Shown here: positions 1 to 6,786 of the stretch, piece after piece
Numbering within the stretch: the first letter of the stretch is position 1
Layout of the letters: the number at the start of each line of letters is the position of its first letter
Source: Rhodospirillales bacterium
GTDB taxonomy: Bacteria > Pseudomonadota > Alphaproteobacteria > Acetobacterales > Acetobacteraceae
DNA: 15,290 bases
NCBI GenBank assembly: GCA_028866335.1
Contig: JAGWIL010000019.1
Location: forward strand, 1-15,290
Reading direction: 5' to 3'
Program-made: the position numbers and the translations under genes
Notes under the pieces: generated by a model
Databases searched by the model: none
Told to the model about the DNA's origin: nothing
What the model saw: only the letters and a program-made list of their open reading frames with translations

Positions 1-192
1 ATTTACGCTCATTTCGGTGAGGAGCTAACGCAGGATGCATCCCAGGCCATGGACCGCGTGATTCAGGCGAAACCACGCGGCGGTTATGGGCGGCACGCGC
101 CGTACAGGCTGGAGAATTTTAAACTCAGCGGGCCTGCGTTGCAAAATGCTTTCCAGCCTTACGTGCTGCAATATTGCCAAGCAGCTCAGTGA
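1..192 (+). CDS. Sulfotransferase family protein, C-terminal fragment
   Basis: This is an open frame entering from the left edge in phase 1 and ending at TGA 190-192 (63 residues visible). The tail has the layout typical of bacterial PAPS-dependent sulfotransferases: YAHFGEEL near the start, a short helix, a basic KPRGGYGRH stretch, then YRLENFKL and a closing aromatic helix ending FQPYVLQYC. In that family this corresponds to the conserved Y-x-x-FG ... H-x-Y-x-L-E-x-F-G-L ending. The likely role is transfer of sulfate to a glycan or other acceptor; the catalytic P-loop-like region lies outside the window. Its last 68 bases overlap the convergent glycosyltransferase gene on the other strand. 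Family assignment rests on the tail alone, so substrate and localisation are unknown. Confidence 0.6.
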   Translation: MYAHFGEELTQDASQAMDRVIQAKPRGGYGRHAPYRLENFKLSGPALQNAFQPYVLQYCQAAQ

Positions 193-1300
193 TGGTGTCC
201 AGAAGAACGGGCGCGGTAACGCCCAGGCTATAATTTTGTTCAACGCGGCGCCGCGCGGCATGGCCCATATCGGCGGCAAGCCGGTTATTGTCGCGCAGCG
301 CGCGCAAATGCGTCACCCAGTCTTGCGATGTATGTGCAAGAAAGCCAGTACCGCCATGAACCACAATGCGGTTATTGGCCCCGATTGGGCTGGCCACGGC
401 GGGCCGGGCCATCGCCATGTACTGGATCAGCTTATAGCCAGATTTACCGTTGGCCCATTCCGTGTCCGGCAGGGGCATAATGCCCGCATGGCAACGCCCG
501 ATAAGGGCAGCCTCGGTATCTTCGGTCCAGTCCACGCTTTCCACATTTACGCCCGGCAAAGTGAAACCAGGCGCGCCGACGACGAGCAATTTAAGCGGTT
601 GATCCTGGCTTAATATACGCAGCGGCTCAGCAATGGCTTCCAGGTACGTGGCAGTGAGGGGTGTGCCGATCCAGCAAACGGTGAAGGGGCCATCTGGCGG
701 CGGGCAGGGCGCATACCGCGCCAGATCGATCACCGTTGGCAGAAGCAGGATGTTTCTTGCCCCTTCCGTCAATGCCCAATGATAAAGCGTATCGTTGGCG
801 ACGATTGTTAGCTCTGCCCTGCGCAGCAACTTGCCGAATTTGTTCCGTAGCAGCATCCTGACAAGTGGCGAATTCGACTCGGCATAGCGCAGCGCCCAGG
901 CATCGTCGAAATCCAGGATATACGGCGTTTCCCGCAACATGCCACGCTCCAGCCAGAACGGCAGCCAGGGCAACAATTCCTTCTCAATCCAGAGCAGATC
1001 ATGCTGTTTTATTTCGTCCCGCAATGTTCTTGCCCGTTGGTAAGCCGCCATTGCGGCCCCCGCGCGTTGACGCCCGGAATATAGTGCGGCCAGGTAATCG
1101 TCTTGCAGAAATGCTCGCAGCCTTACGTTGAATCCAGCTTCGCTTAAATAGGGTGCATATTGCGCCAACCGCAGACGCGATGACGCGCCAAGCGGGCCAT
1201 AACGCATGGCGCAAAGCAAGTTGCCGCCGACAGGGGGTTCCGATACCGGGTAGGCCGCTGGCGTAGCTTGGTGGTACGGCAGCAAAAGCGGTTCGGACAT
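125..1300 (-). CDS. Glycosyltransferase, GT4-like (GT-B fold)
   Basis: The 391-residue protein probably transfers a sugar from a nucleotide-sugar donor onto a surface polysaccharide or lipid-linked glycan in the cytoplasm. An N-terminal acceptor half (about 25-190) carries RYGPLGASSRLR and DFDDAW (130-135), a motif common in this GT subgroup. The C-terminal donor half (about 205-370) carries VCWIGTP and GKSGYKLIQYMA (285-296), followed by RPAVASPIGANN and GTGFLA, the usual donor-binding region. No signal peptide or membrane helix is seen. The ATG at 1298-1300 lacks a clear Shine-Dalgarno sequence and lies in an A+T-rich gap shared with the divergent next gene. The 3' end runs 68 bases into the sulfotransferase gene on the opposite strand, and the last 15-20 residues look like a poorly conserved tail. 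Donor and acceptor cannot be told. Confidence 0.85.
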   Translation of the reverse strand: MSEPLLLPYHQATPAAYPVSEPPVGGNLLCAMRYGPLGASSRLRLAQYAPYLSEAGFNVRLRAFLQDDYLAALYSGRQRAGAAMAAYQRARTLRDEIKQHDLLWIEKELLPWLPFWLERGMLRETPYILDFDDAWALRYAESNSPLVRMLLRNKFGKLLRRAELTIVANDTLYHWALTEGARNILLLPTVIDLARYAPCPPPDGPFTVCWIGTPLTATYLEAIAEPLRILSQDQPLKLLVVGAPGFTLPGVNVESVDWTEDTEAALIGRCHAGIMPLPDTEWANGKSGYKLIQYMAMARPAVASPIGANNRIVVHGGTGFLAHTSQDWVTHLRALRDNNRLAADMGHAARRRVEQNYSLGVTAPVLLDTITELLGNIAARKAGKHFATQAR

Positions 1301-1414
1301 ATATTAAACATAGTTAAAATTGAATTTGAACAAAACTAAAAGTTGCAGAAAAATTAAAAAATTTACGTTAAATGCAATCTTTGGCTGAGATGCTTGAGGT
1401 GTAAAGGAGGTTTC
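1301..1414. promoter_or_regulatory. Divergent A+T-rich promoter region between two glycosyltransferases
   Basis: This 114-base gap separates divergent glycosyltransferase genes and is far richer in A+T than either gene, as expected for a two-way promoter. A tentative plus-strand promoter is TTGCAG at 1343-1348 with TTAAAT at 1367-1372 (18-base spacer). No convincing minus-strand pair was found. A strong Shine-Dalgarno sequence, AAAGGAGGT at 1403-1411, ends the region and fixes the start of the plus-strand gene. Sharing one gap could allow both genes to be regulated together, but no operator-like palindrome is evident. Confidence 0.4.
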
Positions 1415-2614
1415 GTGGCGTCTGATCGGTTGTCGCTTGGTCATGGCGTATGGCGGCTGTTGCCAGAGAGAGCCCGGCGTTCCGCACTGGGCAGTATCGC
1501 TAGTGCTCTCACACCGCGTGCCGATTCGCCCCCTTCAACGCCCAGCTATGGATTGGCTGTGGGCGGGGAGTTGGAGGCATCGACTGGCCTTGGTGGGGCG
1601 GCGAGGCATCTGCTCGCAGGGGCTCAGGCGCTGGGGTTCGGTGGCTACCCTGTCACTCTGGGGGTGGGGCGCGTACCGAGTGGGGATATTCCAGAAAATG
1701 CCGCGCTGTTGCTGGCGGTAAATGCGCCGAGCTTGCCGCTGATGCTGGCCAGGGCAGAAAGGACCATGCTGCGCCGGCGGATAATTGGCAGTTGGGCCTG
1801 GGAGCTGCCGGTTGTACCGAAAAGCTGGGTGGCAGGCGGACGTTATGTTCATGAGGTGTGGGCGCCATCGCCATTTGTGGCGCAGGCGTTAGAGGCGGTT
1901 CTGCCAGGGCGGGTGCGCATGGTGCCTTATCCGCTGGCGCTATGCGGCTTGCCCGCAGAGGATGAGGCGCTCGGGCTTAATCTGCCTAGCCATATAACGG
2001 TGACACTGATGGTGCTGTCCTTGGGTTCCAGTTTCACCCGGAAAAACCCACTGGCGGGGGTTGCTGCATTCAAACGCGCTTTTGCGAACCGGACGGATCA
2101 GCTTTTGATTGTGAAGCTGCAAGGTGCGGCAGCTTACCCACGTGAAGCCGCGCAAATTGAAGCTGTGGCCGGGCCGAACGTTCAGGTTGTGAGTGGCGTC
2201 TGGCCTGAAGCGAGAATGGCTGCACTGATGGCGCGGGCTGATATTATTCTCAGCCTGCACCGCTCGGAGGGCTTCGGCCTGGTGCTGGCGCAGGCAATGC
2301 TACGCGGAAAACCCGTAGTGGCAACGGGATGGTCTGGAAATATGGTCTTTATGGACGAAATCAGCGCGGCACTCATCGGCTATGAACTGGTGACCGTAAA
2401 GGATAAGACCGGCATCTATAAACCATTGCAAGGCGCGCGCTGGGCCGAACCGGATGTGGCTCACGCGGCGGAATGGTTGTGCAAGCTGGGCGATGATGCT
2501 GGCTTGCGGCTGGCCATGGGCGGCAGGGCCAGGGCGCAGGCCGCCGCGGCACTGAACGGCGAGGCAATGCGCCAGGCATTGCTGGCCAATGACGTTGTAC
2601 CAGCACTTCCTTGA
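1415..2614 (+). CDS. Glycosyltransferase, GT4 family
   Basis: The 399-residue protein starts at GTG 1415, chosen because a near-perfect Shine-Dalgarno AAAGGAGGT (1403-1411) lies directly before it. A TTG at 1394 would put that site inside the gene. It is a GT-B type glycosyltransferase. The N-terminal half contains [11 protein letters not shown] and [13 protein letters not shown] (about 125-160). The C-terminal half contains SSFTRKNP (205-212), the retaining-GT4 hallmark SEGFGL (284-289) with the acidic residue of the E-x7-E donor-binding motif, and GWSGN (305-309), which follows it in this subfamily. It most likely adds a hexose to a surface polysaccharide in the cytoplasm. No signal peptide or transmembrane segment is seen. 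It lies 56 bases upstream of ureG on the same strand and may be co-transcribed with it, although the functions are unrelated. Confidence 0.87.
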   Translation: MASDRLSLGHGVWRLLPERARRSALGSIASALTPRADSPPSTPSYGLAVGGELEASTGLGGAARHLLAGAQALGFGGYPVTLGVGRVPSGDIPENAALLLAVNAPSLPLMLARAERTMLRRRIIGSWAWELPVVPKSWVAGGRYVHEVWAPSPFVAQALEAVLPGRVRMVPYPLALCGLPAEDEALGLNLPSHITVTLMVLSLGSSFTRKNPLAGVAAFKRAFANRTDQLLIVKLQGAAAYPREAAQIEAVAGPNVQVVSGVWPEARMAALMARADIILSLHRSEGFGLVLAQAMLRGKPVVATGWSGNMVFMDEISAALIGYELVTVKDKTGIYKPLQGARWAEPDVAHAAEWLCKLGDDAGLRLAMGGRARAQAAAALNGEAMRQALLANDVVPALP

Positions 2615-2670
2615 CGGGATTGCGGCAACTGGCGGACTATACCCCGTGCCATGAGATGGAGACAGTAAAG

Positions 2671-3285
2671 ATGAGTGCTGCGCGAATTGGAATTGGCGGG
2701 CCGGTTGGTTCCGGCAAAACGGCGTTGATCGAGGCGTTGATCCCGGTGTTGCAACGCCGGGGCATCAACTTTGCTGTCATTACCAATGATCTTGTCACCG
2801 CAGAGGATGCCGAGCGGCTGCGCCGGTCTGGGCTTATCGACCCCGCGCGCGTGGGCGCGGTGGAAGCGGGGGCCTGCCCGCATACTGTTATTCGCGAGGA
2901 CCCTACGCTGAATATGCTGGCGGGTGATCGCATGGAAGCCGCGATACCGGGGCTGGAACTGATAATCTATGAATCAGGCGGTGATAATCTCGCCTCGACT
3001 TTTTCACTTGATTTGGTGGATTGGTGGATTTTCGTGATAGACGTGGCAGGCGGCGATGATATTCCCCGCAAGAAGGGCCCAGGTGTGCTGCGCTGCGACC
3101 TGCTGGTGATTAACAAGACAGATTTAGCGCCGCATGTTGGCGTTAATTTAGAGGGGATGCTGGAAGAAGCACGCCATGCCCGTACGGGTAAGCCGATCAT
3201 CGCCACCAATGCCCGCGGTGGGGAAGGCGTGGAAGCACTGGCGGAGGCCATCGCCCAAGCGGTACTGTTTACACAGCCCGCCTGA
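2671..3285 (+). CDS. ureG: Urease accessory GTPase UreG
   Basis: The 204-residue SIMIBI-class GTPase uses GTP hydrolysis, with UreD/UreF/UreH partners, to deliver nickel into the urease active site in the cytoplasm. Visible motifs are the P-loop GPVGSGKT (10-17), the UreG-specific metal-binding CPH (69-71), ESGGDNL (101-107), the [17 protein letters not shown] segment (123-139) and NKTD (148-151). The length is normal and the protein lacks the His-rich N-terminal extension seen in some UreG proteins. ATG 2671 is preferred because GGAG lies at 2658-2661 with a nine-base gap; in-frame ATG 2656 and TTG 2611 are poorer. HypB, the hydrogenase paralogue, is ruled out by CPH and the overall UreG sequence. 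No ureABC, ureD, ureE or ureF gene lies in the window, so it is orphaned here. Confidence 0.93.
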   Translation: MSAARIGIGGPVGSGKTALIEALIPVLQRRGINFAVITNDLVTAEDAERLRRSGLIDPARVGAVEAGACPHTVIREDPTLNMLAGDRMEAAIPGLELIIYESGGDNLASTFSLDLVDWWIFVIDVAGGDDIPRKKGPGVLRCDLLVINKTDLAPHVGVNLEGMLEEARHARTGKPIIATNARGGEGVEALAEAIAQAVLFTQPA

Positions 3286-3300
3286 ACAAAATTGGAAGAT

Positions 3301-4701
3301 TCAAAATCTAAGTTGGAACCGCATTCCAAGAATACTCGGTGCCGCTCTTTTATATGGCGAGGAAGCCAGGGCGCCACCAATTGGTAAAACCTTCACGTAG
3401 TTTACCTCGACACGAACGGCGGAAACCGGCCACCAGCTAAACCCAACGGTAATGTTTGTTTCGTTTCCGCCATGAATATTATCGGCCGCATAATTCAGGT
3501 TTGTTTCATCAATGCGGCCGGAAAGTTGAAATGCACCATATCCGCCTTGGGTCACCGGATGCTTAACATCAAGCGAGGCGGCGTAGCCATCAGGCGCTGA
3601 GTATGTGTAGCCATCATCGCTCAAGAAGCAACCAATTATGGCATTCCAGCCGCTGAAGGTTGGGTTCCTGTCACCTGTCTCGTGGGTTTTGACGTAGTAG
3701 TATTCTCCAACCATGTTCAATCGGCCGTCAACAAAGTCAACGCGCGGGGAGTTGACATAATCACTGACGATTGGAAGTGATTGCGTAGCAATCAGATTCG
3801 CACCGTAATTTTGGATGTCCGGAAAATTCTCAAAAACCTGTGGGTTATTATTGAACCGGTTGAATAGCATTGAGTCTCTGATAGACAGCAGCATTTCAGG
3901 CGTATTTATAATATTGCCTTCAAGCTCGGCGGAATATGTAACCTGCGGTGTTCCCGTAACCGGTGTGCTGTTGACGGAGCTGGTAGGGCCGAATACGCCG
4001 TACCATATATTGAAATTCTTCGACCATTGCCGCCCTGAAACACCGAGCTGCCGGTTAGAGGCGGACCAGATATTGCCAGCCACGGTATCTTCCATGAACT
4101 GAATATCTGTGCCTGGCTGGATTTGAACAACACCGAAAGCAGGGAATTGCTCACCTACAAGAAAGACATTGTTGACGCCTGCAATTTTACCCTGATATCC
4201 AAGATATGCGTCCAGCAATCCCGCCCGAATGCCAGATGATGCGGTGGAGGCGAAGTTATACACGAAATGATAGACAAAATGATGATCGATTGTTCCGCCG
4301 AGCGAAAATAGAAATTTCCGTAGGGCCGTGCCGCCGGAATACCCGGTTTCATGTGGAACAGTTGCAAGTGTTGCATCAGCCTGCATGAAGCCACTTATGC
4401 TCATGCTGGTTCCACCATCTTTTGAAACAAAGATGGGGTTGCCACCTTTGCCAATCATATACCATAAATTTTTATCTATTGAGGATTGCTGCGAGTCTGT
4501 CTTGGCGTTCAACTGTGCAATCTGCGCACGCAGTGTTGCGAATTCCTGTTGAATTTGAGCGTTATCAACTGTCGGGGTTGAGGCCATTTGGTCCGCGTGT
4601 GCGAAGCTGGTTTGCATTCCCCAAATCGGGATAGCGGCCCCGAGAATACCGATGCATCCTGATACAGTCGCTAATAAAGCTCTATGGAGCTTTGATCTCA
4701 T
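3301..4701 (-). CDS. Outer-membrane porin, OprP/OprO (Porin_O_P) type
   Basis: The 466-residue protein is predicted to form an outer-membrane beta-barrel channel for anions or small solutes. It has a signal peptide with likely cleavage after the AHA at about 34-36. A short coiled coil follows at about 47-75 (QIQQEFATLRAQIAQLN), as in OprP/OprO-type porins. The remainder is rich in alternating aromatic and glycine strands, for example SISGFMQADATL, ISGRIDETNLNYAA-like segments and MRFQLRF. The last residue is Phe, the usual signal for the BAM assembly machine. ATG 4701 has an excellent Shine-Dalgarno, AAGGAGG on the minus strand at 4708-4714. It converges with ureG at a 15-base gap without a terminator-like hairpin. 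Substrate is unknown; phosphate selectivity is a property of the founding members and is not shown here. Confidence 0.82.
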   Translation of the reverse strand: MRSKLHRALLATVSGCIGILGAAIPIWGMQTSFAHADQMASTPTVDNAQIQQEFATLRAQIAQLNAKTDSQQSSIDKNLWYMIGKGGNPIFVSKDGGTSMSISGFMQADATLATVPHETGYSGGTALRKFLFSLGGTIDHHFVYHFVYNFASTASSGIRAGLLDAYLGYQGKIAGVNNVFLVGEQFPAFGVVQIQPGTDIQFMEDTVAGNIWSASNRQLGVSGRQWSKNFNIWYGVFGPTSSVNSTPVTGTPQVTYSAELEGNIINTPEMLLSIRDSMLFNRFNNNPQVFENFPDIQNYGANLIATQSLPIVSDYVNSPRVDFVDGRLNMVGEYYYVKTHETGDRNPTFSGWNAIIGCFLSDDGYTYSAPDGYAASLDVKHPVTQGGYGAFQLSGRIDETNLNYAADNIHGGNETNITVGFSWWPVSAVRVEVNYVKVLPIGGALASSPYKRAAPSILGMRFQLRF

Positions 4702-4707
4702 TTGATT

Positions 4708-4714
4708 CCTCCTT
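4708..4714 (-). promoter_or_regulatory. Strong Shine-Dalgarno of the porin gene
   Basis: AAGGAGG on the minus strand lies six bases before the ATG at 4701. It is close to the full anti-SD complement and supports both the chosen start and high expression, as expected for a porin. Confidence 0.75.
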
Positions 4715-4756
4715 GCTAATTGATTTTTCAGCAGCTTATTTTTATTGTTTTAAAGT

Positions 4757-4770
4757 CGAATTGAAATTCG
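4757..4770 (-). promoter_or_regulatory. Inverted repeat upstream of the porin gene (operator candidate)
   Basis: CGAATT-GA-AATTCG has two perfect six-base arms around two bases, about 55 bases upstream of the porin start codon. A second imperfect pair overlaps it: GAAATTCGTT at 4763-4772 and AACGATTTC at 4790-4798. The position suits a repressor or activator site. The surroundings are A+T-rich, so a chance origin is possible. The regulator is unknown. Confidence 0.3.
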
Positions 4771-4939
4771 TTATCTGCTTGCAAAAGAAAACGATTTCAT
4801 ATCGGTTTGTTTTTTCTTACAGACAAGCCAGGTTCTGGAAAAATTCAGGTTTGTAACCCGACTTGCCCATACAAATGTGGTGGCGGGCATCACGTTCACC
4901 CGTTACCAAAATGAACAGAGATGCCTCAAAATTTTGCTG

Positions 4940-5974
4940 TTAATTGACCTTATAGATCATCAATTTCGCTGGGCCACCATTTATAACAGGTGCCGCGACA
5001 TATAGCTGTTGGAGTGGTTCAACAAGAAGTGAAGATTTTCCTTCTTTGTTGTCAATTTCTACCACTGGCGCAACCTTACCATCTACAACATGATAAACGT
5101 TTAGGCCGGTATGGGTGCTAACATAAATCTGCTTGTTTTCCTTATCATATCCCATGCTATCTGAAACATTACCAGAATCAAGCGTCTGCAGAACCTGCCC
5201 AGTATCCGAATTAAGAACGAATAATTTGCCTGGATTTCTGGCGCCAACGAAAAGCAGGTGATCTGCCTGGTCGAGTGCCAAGGGCACGGGCATCGTCAGG
5301 CCAGGCGGAGACCATATCGCAGAGAGGGTTTTCGTTTTTAGATTGATAACAGCGATCTGGTTTGTATCTCTCATGCTTACAAAAAGCACATCACGTGCCT
5401 TGTCGATAATCTCATCTTTCAATGTTGAAGCCGGAACATTGATTGTTGTAATGACGTGCATCGTGCTGAGGTCGATCTCCTGTAACTGAGCTTTTGGCTC
5501 GGTTACAGCGCCGAGGCGGCTACCAACCCAGAAAACATTTTTGCTCTTTTGTAGAATCCCACCATCTGGAAAATTTCCAGTTGGAACACTGGTGAGCAAC
5601 TTTCCCTCGGGGCTATATAAGTTTACTTGATCGTCCCCGCCGCTAACGGCGATGAGGTTGCCTGACGCCTCTTCAACCGCCAAACGATGTGGCAGTTTTA
5701 AGCCGGTAATTTCTTTTAGATATTTGCCGCTTTTAAGCGAAAAGACCGCAATGAAATTGGATGCTTCGACCGAAACATAAAGCCGATTGTGCTTCAGATC
5801 GTACGCCATTTGGTCGAAATCACCAGGCTGCACGTTGGGTATAACAATTTGTTTGATTAATAAAGGAGGGGTTCCCGCATTATCCGCTACCGCAGGCAAA
5901 GCACCAGAAAATGATAGAAACGCCAGGCTAACGGATAATGTTGCTTTCATCTTGAGATTGTATTTTTTGGTCAT
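4940..5974 (-). CDS. Exported YVTN/NHL-like beta-propeller protein
   Basis: The 344-residue protein has a basic N-terminus, a hydrophobic stretch and a likely signal-peptidase I site after PAVA (27-30), so the mature protein is periplasmic or secreted. The body is made of repeats of about 40-45 residues of the propeller type. Recurring blocks include NRLYVSVEASNFIAVFSLKSG, DVLFVSMRDTNQIAVINL (split across blades), HLLFVGARNPGKLFVL and KQIYVSTHTGLNVYHV. Each has an aromatic-hydrophobic strand, a turn with Asn/Asp and Gly, and a closing V/I strand, as in YVTN-family and PQQ-like propellers. No catalytic motif is recognisable, so it may bind a ligand or protein. The start at 5974 is supported by a GAGAG on the minus strand about seven bases upstream; ATG 5950 is a possible alternative. 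It sits just upstream of the porin gene on the same strand with a 238-base gap. Confidence 0.75.
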   Translation of the reverse strand: MTKKYNLKMKATLSVSLAFLSFSGALPAVADNAGTPPLLIKQIVIPNVQPGDFDQMAYDLKHNRLYVSVEASNFIAVFSLKSGKYLKEITGLKLPHRLAVEEASGNLIAVSGGDDQVNLYSPEGKLLTSVPTGNFPDGGILQKSKNVFWVGSRLGAVTEPKAQLQEIDLSTMHVITTINVPASTLKDEIIDKARDVLFVSMRDTNQIAVINLKTKTLSAIWSPPGLTMPVPLALDQADHLLFVGARNPGKLFVLNSDTGQVLQTLDSGNVSDSMGYDKENKQIYVSTHTGLNVYHVVDGKVAPVVEIDNKEGKSSLLVEPLQQLYVAAPVINGGPAKLMIYKVN

Positions 5975-5991
5975 TATCGCACTCTCATGTT

Positions 5992-6007
5992 AGTTATTAT
6001 AATAACT
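5992..6007 (-). promoter_or_regulatory. 16-base perfect palindrome containing a consensus -10 box
   Basis: AGTTATTATAATAACT reads the same on both strands and contains TATAAT on each of them. On the minus strand the TATAAT lies at 5996-6001, which would start transcription near 5989 and leave a leader of about 15 bases before the beta-propeller ATG at 5974. No good -35 element lies at the right distance, so the promoter may need an activator or may be blocked by a repressor bound to the palindrome itself. Inferred from position and symmetry only. Confidence 0.4.
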
Positions 6008-6209
6008 TTGATTTTTCTTTAGTACGTTGGCGGTGGTCAAAAAATTGCACAGGACAACACCACATGGTTTTGGCTCATCGAGCTAAAACGGTTCTTTAAA
6101 TATTTGTTCTGATTCGTTTTGAATTATTGCTATGTAATTTAAAAGTTCTTTCTTGTATCCTTCACTCAAGCATATAATTGTTAATGTGCTTTATGTTTTG
6201 GAGTTCGTT

Positions 6210-6374
6210 ATGTCGTGCGTATCCTCCGGCCTTTACCGCATACGCAGCACAGGACAATGCATACATCCACATTTGGCAAAGTTTTTATCCGAAATGAGAT
6301 TACATTTCGAAACTTACTTGACCATTATTAAGGATTATCGATTGATAACGAGTTTTCGATTTGTACCCGCATGA
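6210..6374 (+). CDS. Possible small protein of 54 residues (uncertain)
   Basis: ATG 6210 is preceded by GGAG at 6200-6203 with a six-base gap, an ideal spacing, and the frame runs 54 codons to TGA 6372-6374. The product is basic and mixed in composition (it contains HPHLAKFLSEMRLHFE) with no signal peptide, membrane helix or recognised domain. The TGA lies inside the left arm of a perfect eight-base hairpin (6369-6391). The host DNA is A+T-rich and non-repetitive. Against it: no family is recognised and a 54-codon frame with a chance SD is not rare. An upstream in-frame TTG at 6153 has no ribosome site and is rejected as the start. Confidence 0.25.
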   Translation: MSCVSSGLYRIRSTGQCIHPHLAKFLSEMRLHFETYLTIIKDYRLITSFRFVPA

Positions 6375-6391
6375 TATTTTCATTATCATGC
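6369..6391. repeat. Perfect 8-base hairpin GCATGATA / TATCATGC
   Basis: The arms at 6369-6376 and 6384-6391 are perfectly complementary around a seven-base loop. The left arm overlaps the stop codon of the possible small ORF. No run of T follows on either strand, so it is not a classical intrinsic terminator. It could equally be an operator, since it also belongs to the GATAA/TTATC cluster. Confidence 0.45.
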
Positions 6392-6471
6392 AAGTATTTC
6401 TTGATAATATAGTCAGCCTAGCGAGTTATTGATAATTGTGTTGCGTTTCATGCTTCCTCACATTTTATTTT

Positions 6472-6485
6472 TGTTAGCGCTACCG
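6472..6485. promoter_or_regulatory. LacI-family operator candidate
   Basis: TGTTAGCGCTACCG has the central TAGCGCTA palindrome typical of LacI/GalR-family sites and differs at two of fourteen positions from the commonly seen TGGTAGCGCTACCA type. A possible plus-strand promoter lies just upstream: TTGCGT at 6441-6446 and TTTTAT at 6463-6468, 16-base spacer. No intact gene follows for about 480 bases, so if it is a real site the gene it served may have been lost. No lacI-type gene is in the window. Confidence 0.35.
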
Positions 6486-6714
6486 TTGGTCTGAATGATT
6501 TAATTCGGTATGCCGTGAAACAAATATAGCTAATGTAAACTTTGCAAAAACATTACAGTAAAATTACTTCTTTGGTTCGCCAATTGACCAAATTCTCGAA
6601 GAAATATCGCCATTTGAATAAGCTATCTATAGTTGCCTTAATGCACAGTTTTCAGATAACCAAAATTGTTGGCATCACGCTGATTCTGGCAAGCCTGAAT
6701 TATAAAACTCGGGT

Positions 6715-6786
6715 TTAAGCTGCCGCGGCGTCGCCCTGGAATTCCGTGGGTCTGAGATAGCCCAGATTTGAATGTTGCGCCGTGAC
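6715..6786 (-). pseudogene. IS3-family transposase (OrfB) C-terminal remnant
   Basis: On the minus strand, TAA at 6715-6717 closes a frame encoding TAQHSNLGYLRPTEFQ followed by GDAAAA. H-S-x-L-G-Y-x-x-P is the well-known C-terminal signature of IS3-family integrase-type transposases. Going upstream, the same frame contains two stops within about 45 codons and the catalytic DDE core is absent, so only a fossil of about 20-25 residues remains. No clear terminal inverted repeats or target duplication could be defined. It marks an old insertion or deletion event between the beta-propeller and epimerase genes. Confidence 0.55.

Noticed and set aside
86..613. A 175-codon plus-strand open frame opposite the first glycosyltransferase
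   Set aside because: The minus-strand glycosyltransferase has clear motifs throughout; this frame shows none and has no ribosome site.
1394..1414. TTG at 1394 as the start of the second glycosyltransferase
   Set aside because: A near-perfect Shine-Dalgarno at 1403-1411 would then lie inside the gene; GTG 1415 fits better.
2671..3285. HypB (hydrogenase nickel GTPase) instead of UreG
   Set aside because: The CPH motif, the GPVGSGKT loop context and the lack of the HypB N-terminal Cys motif all favour UreG.
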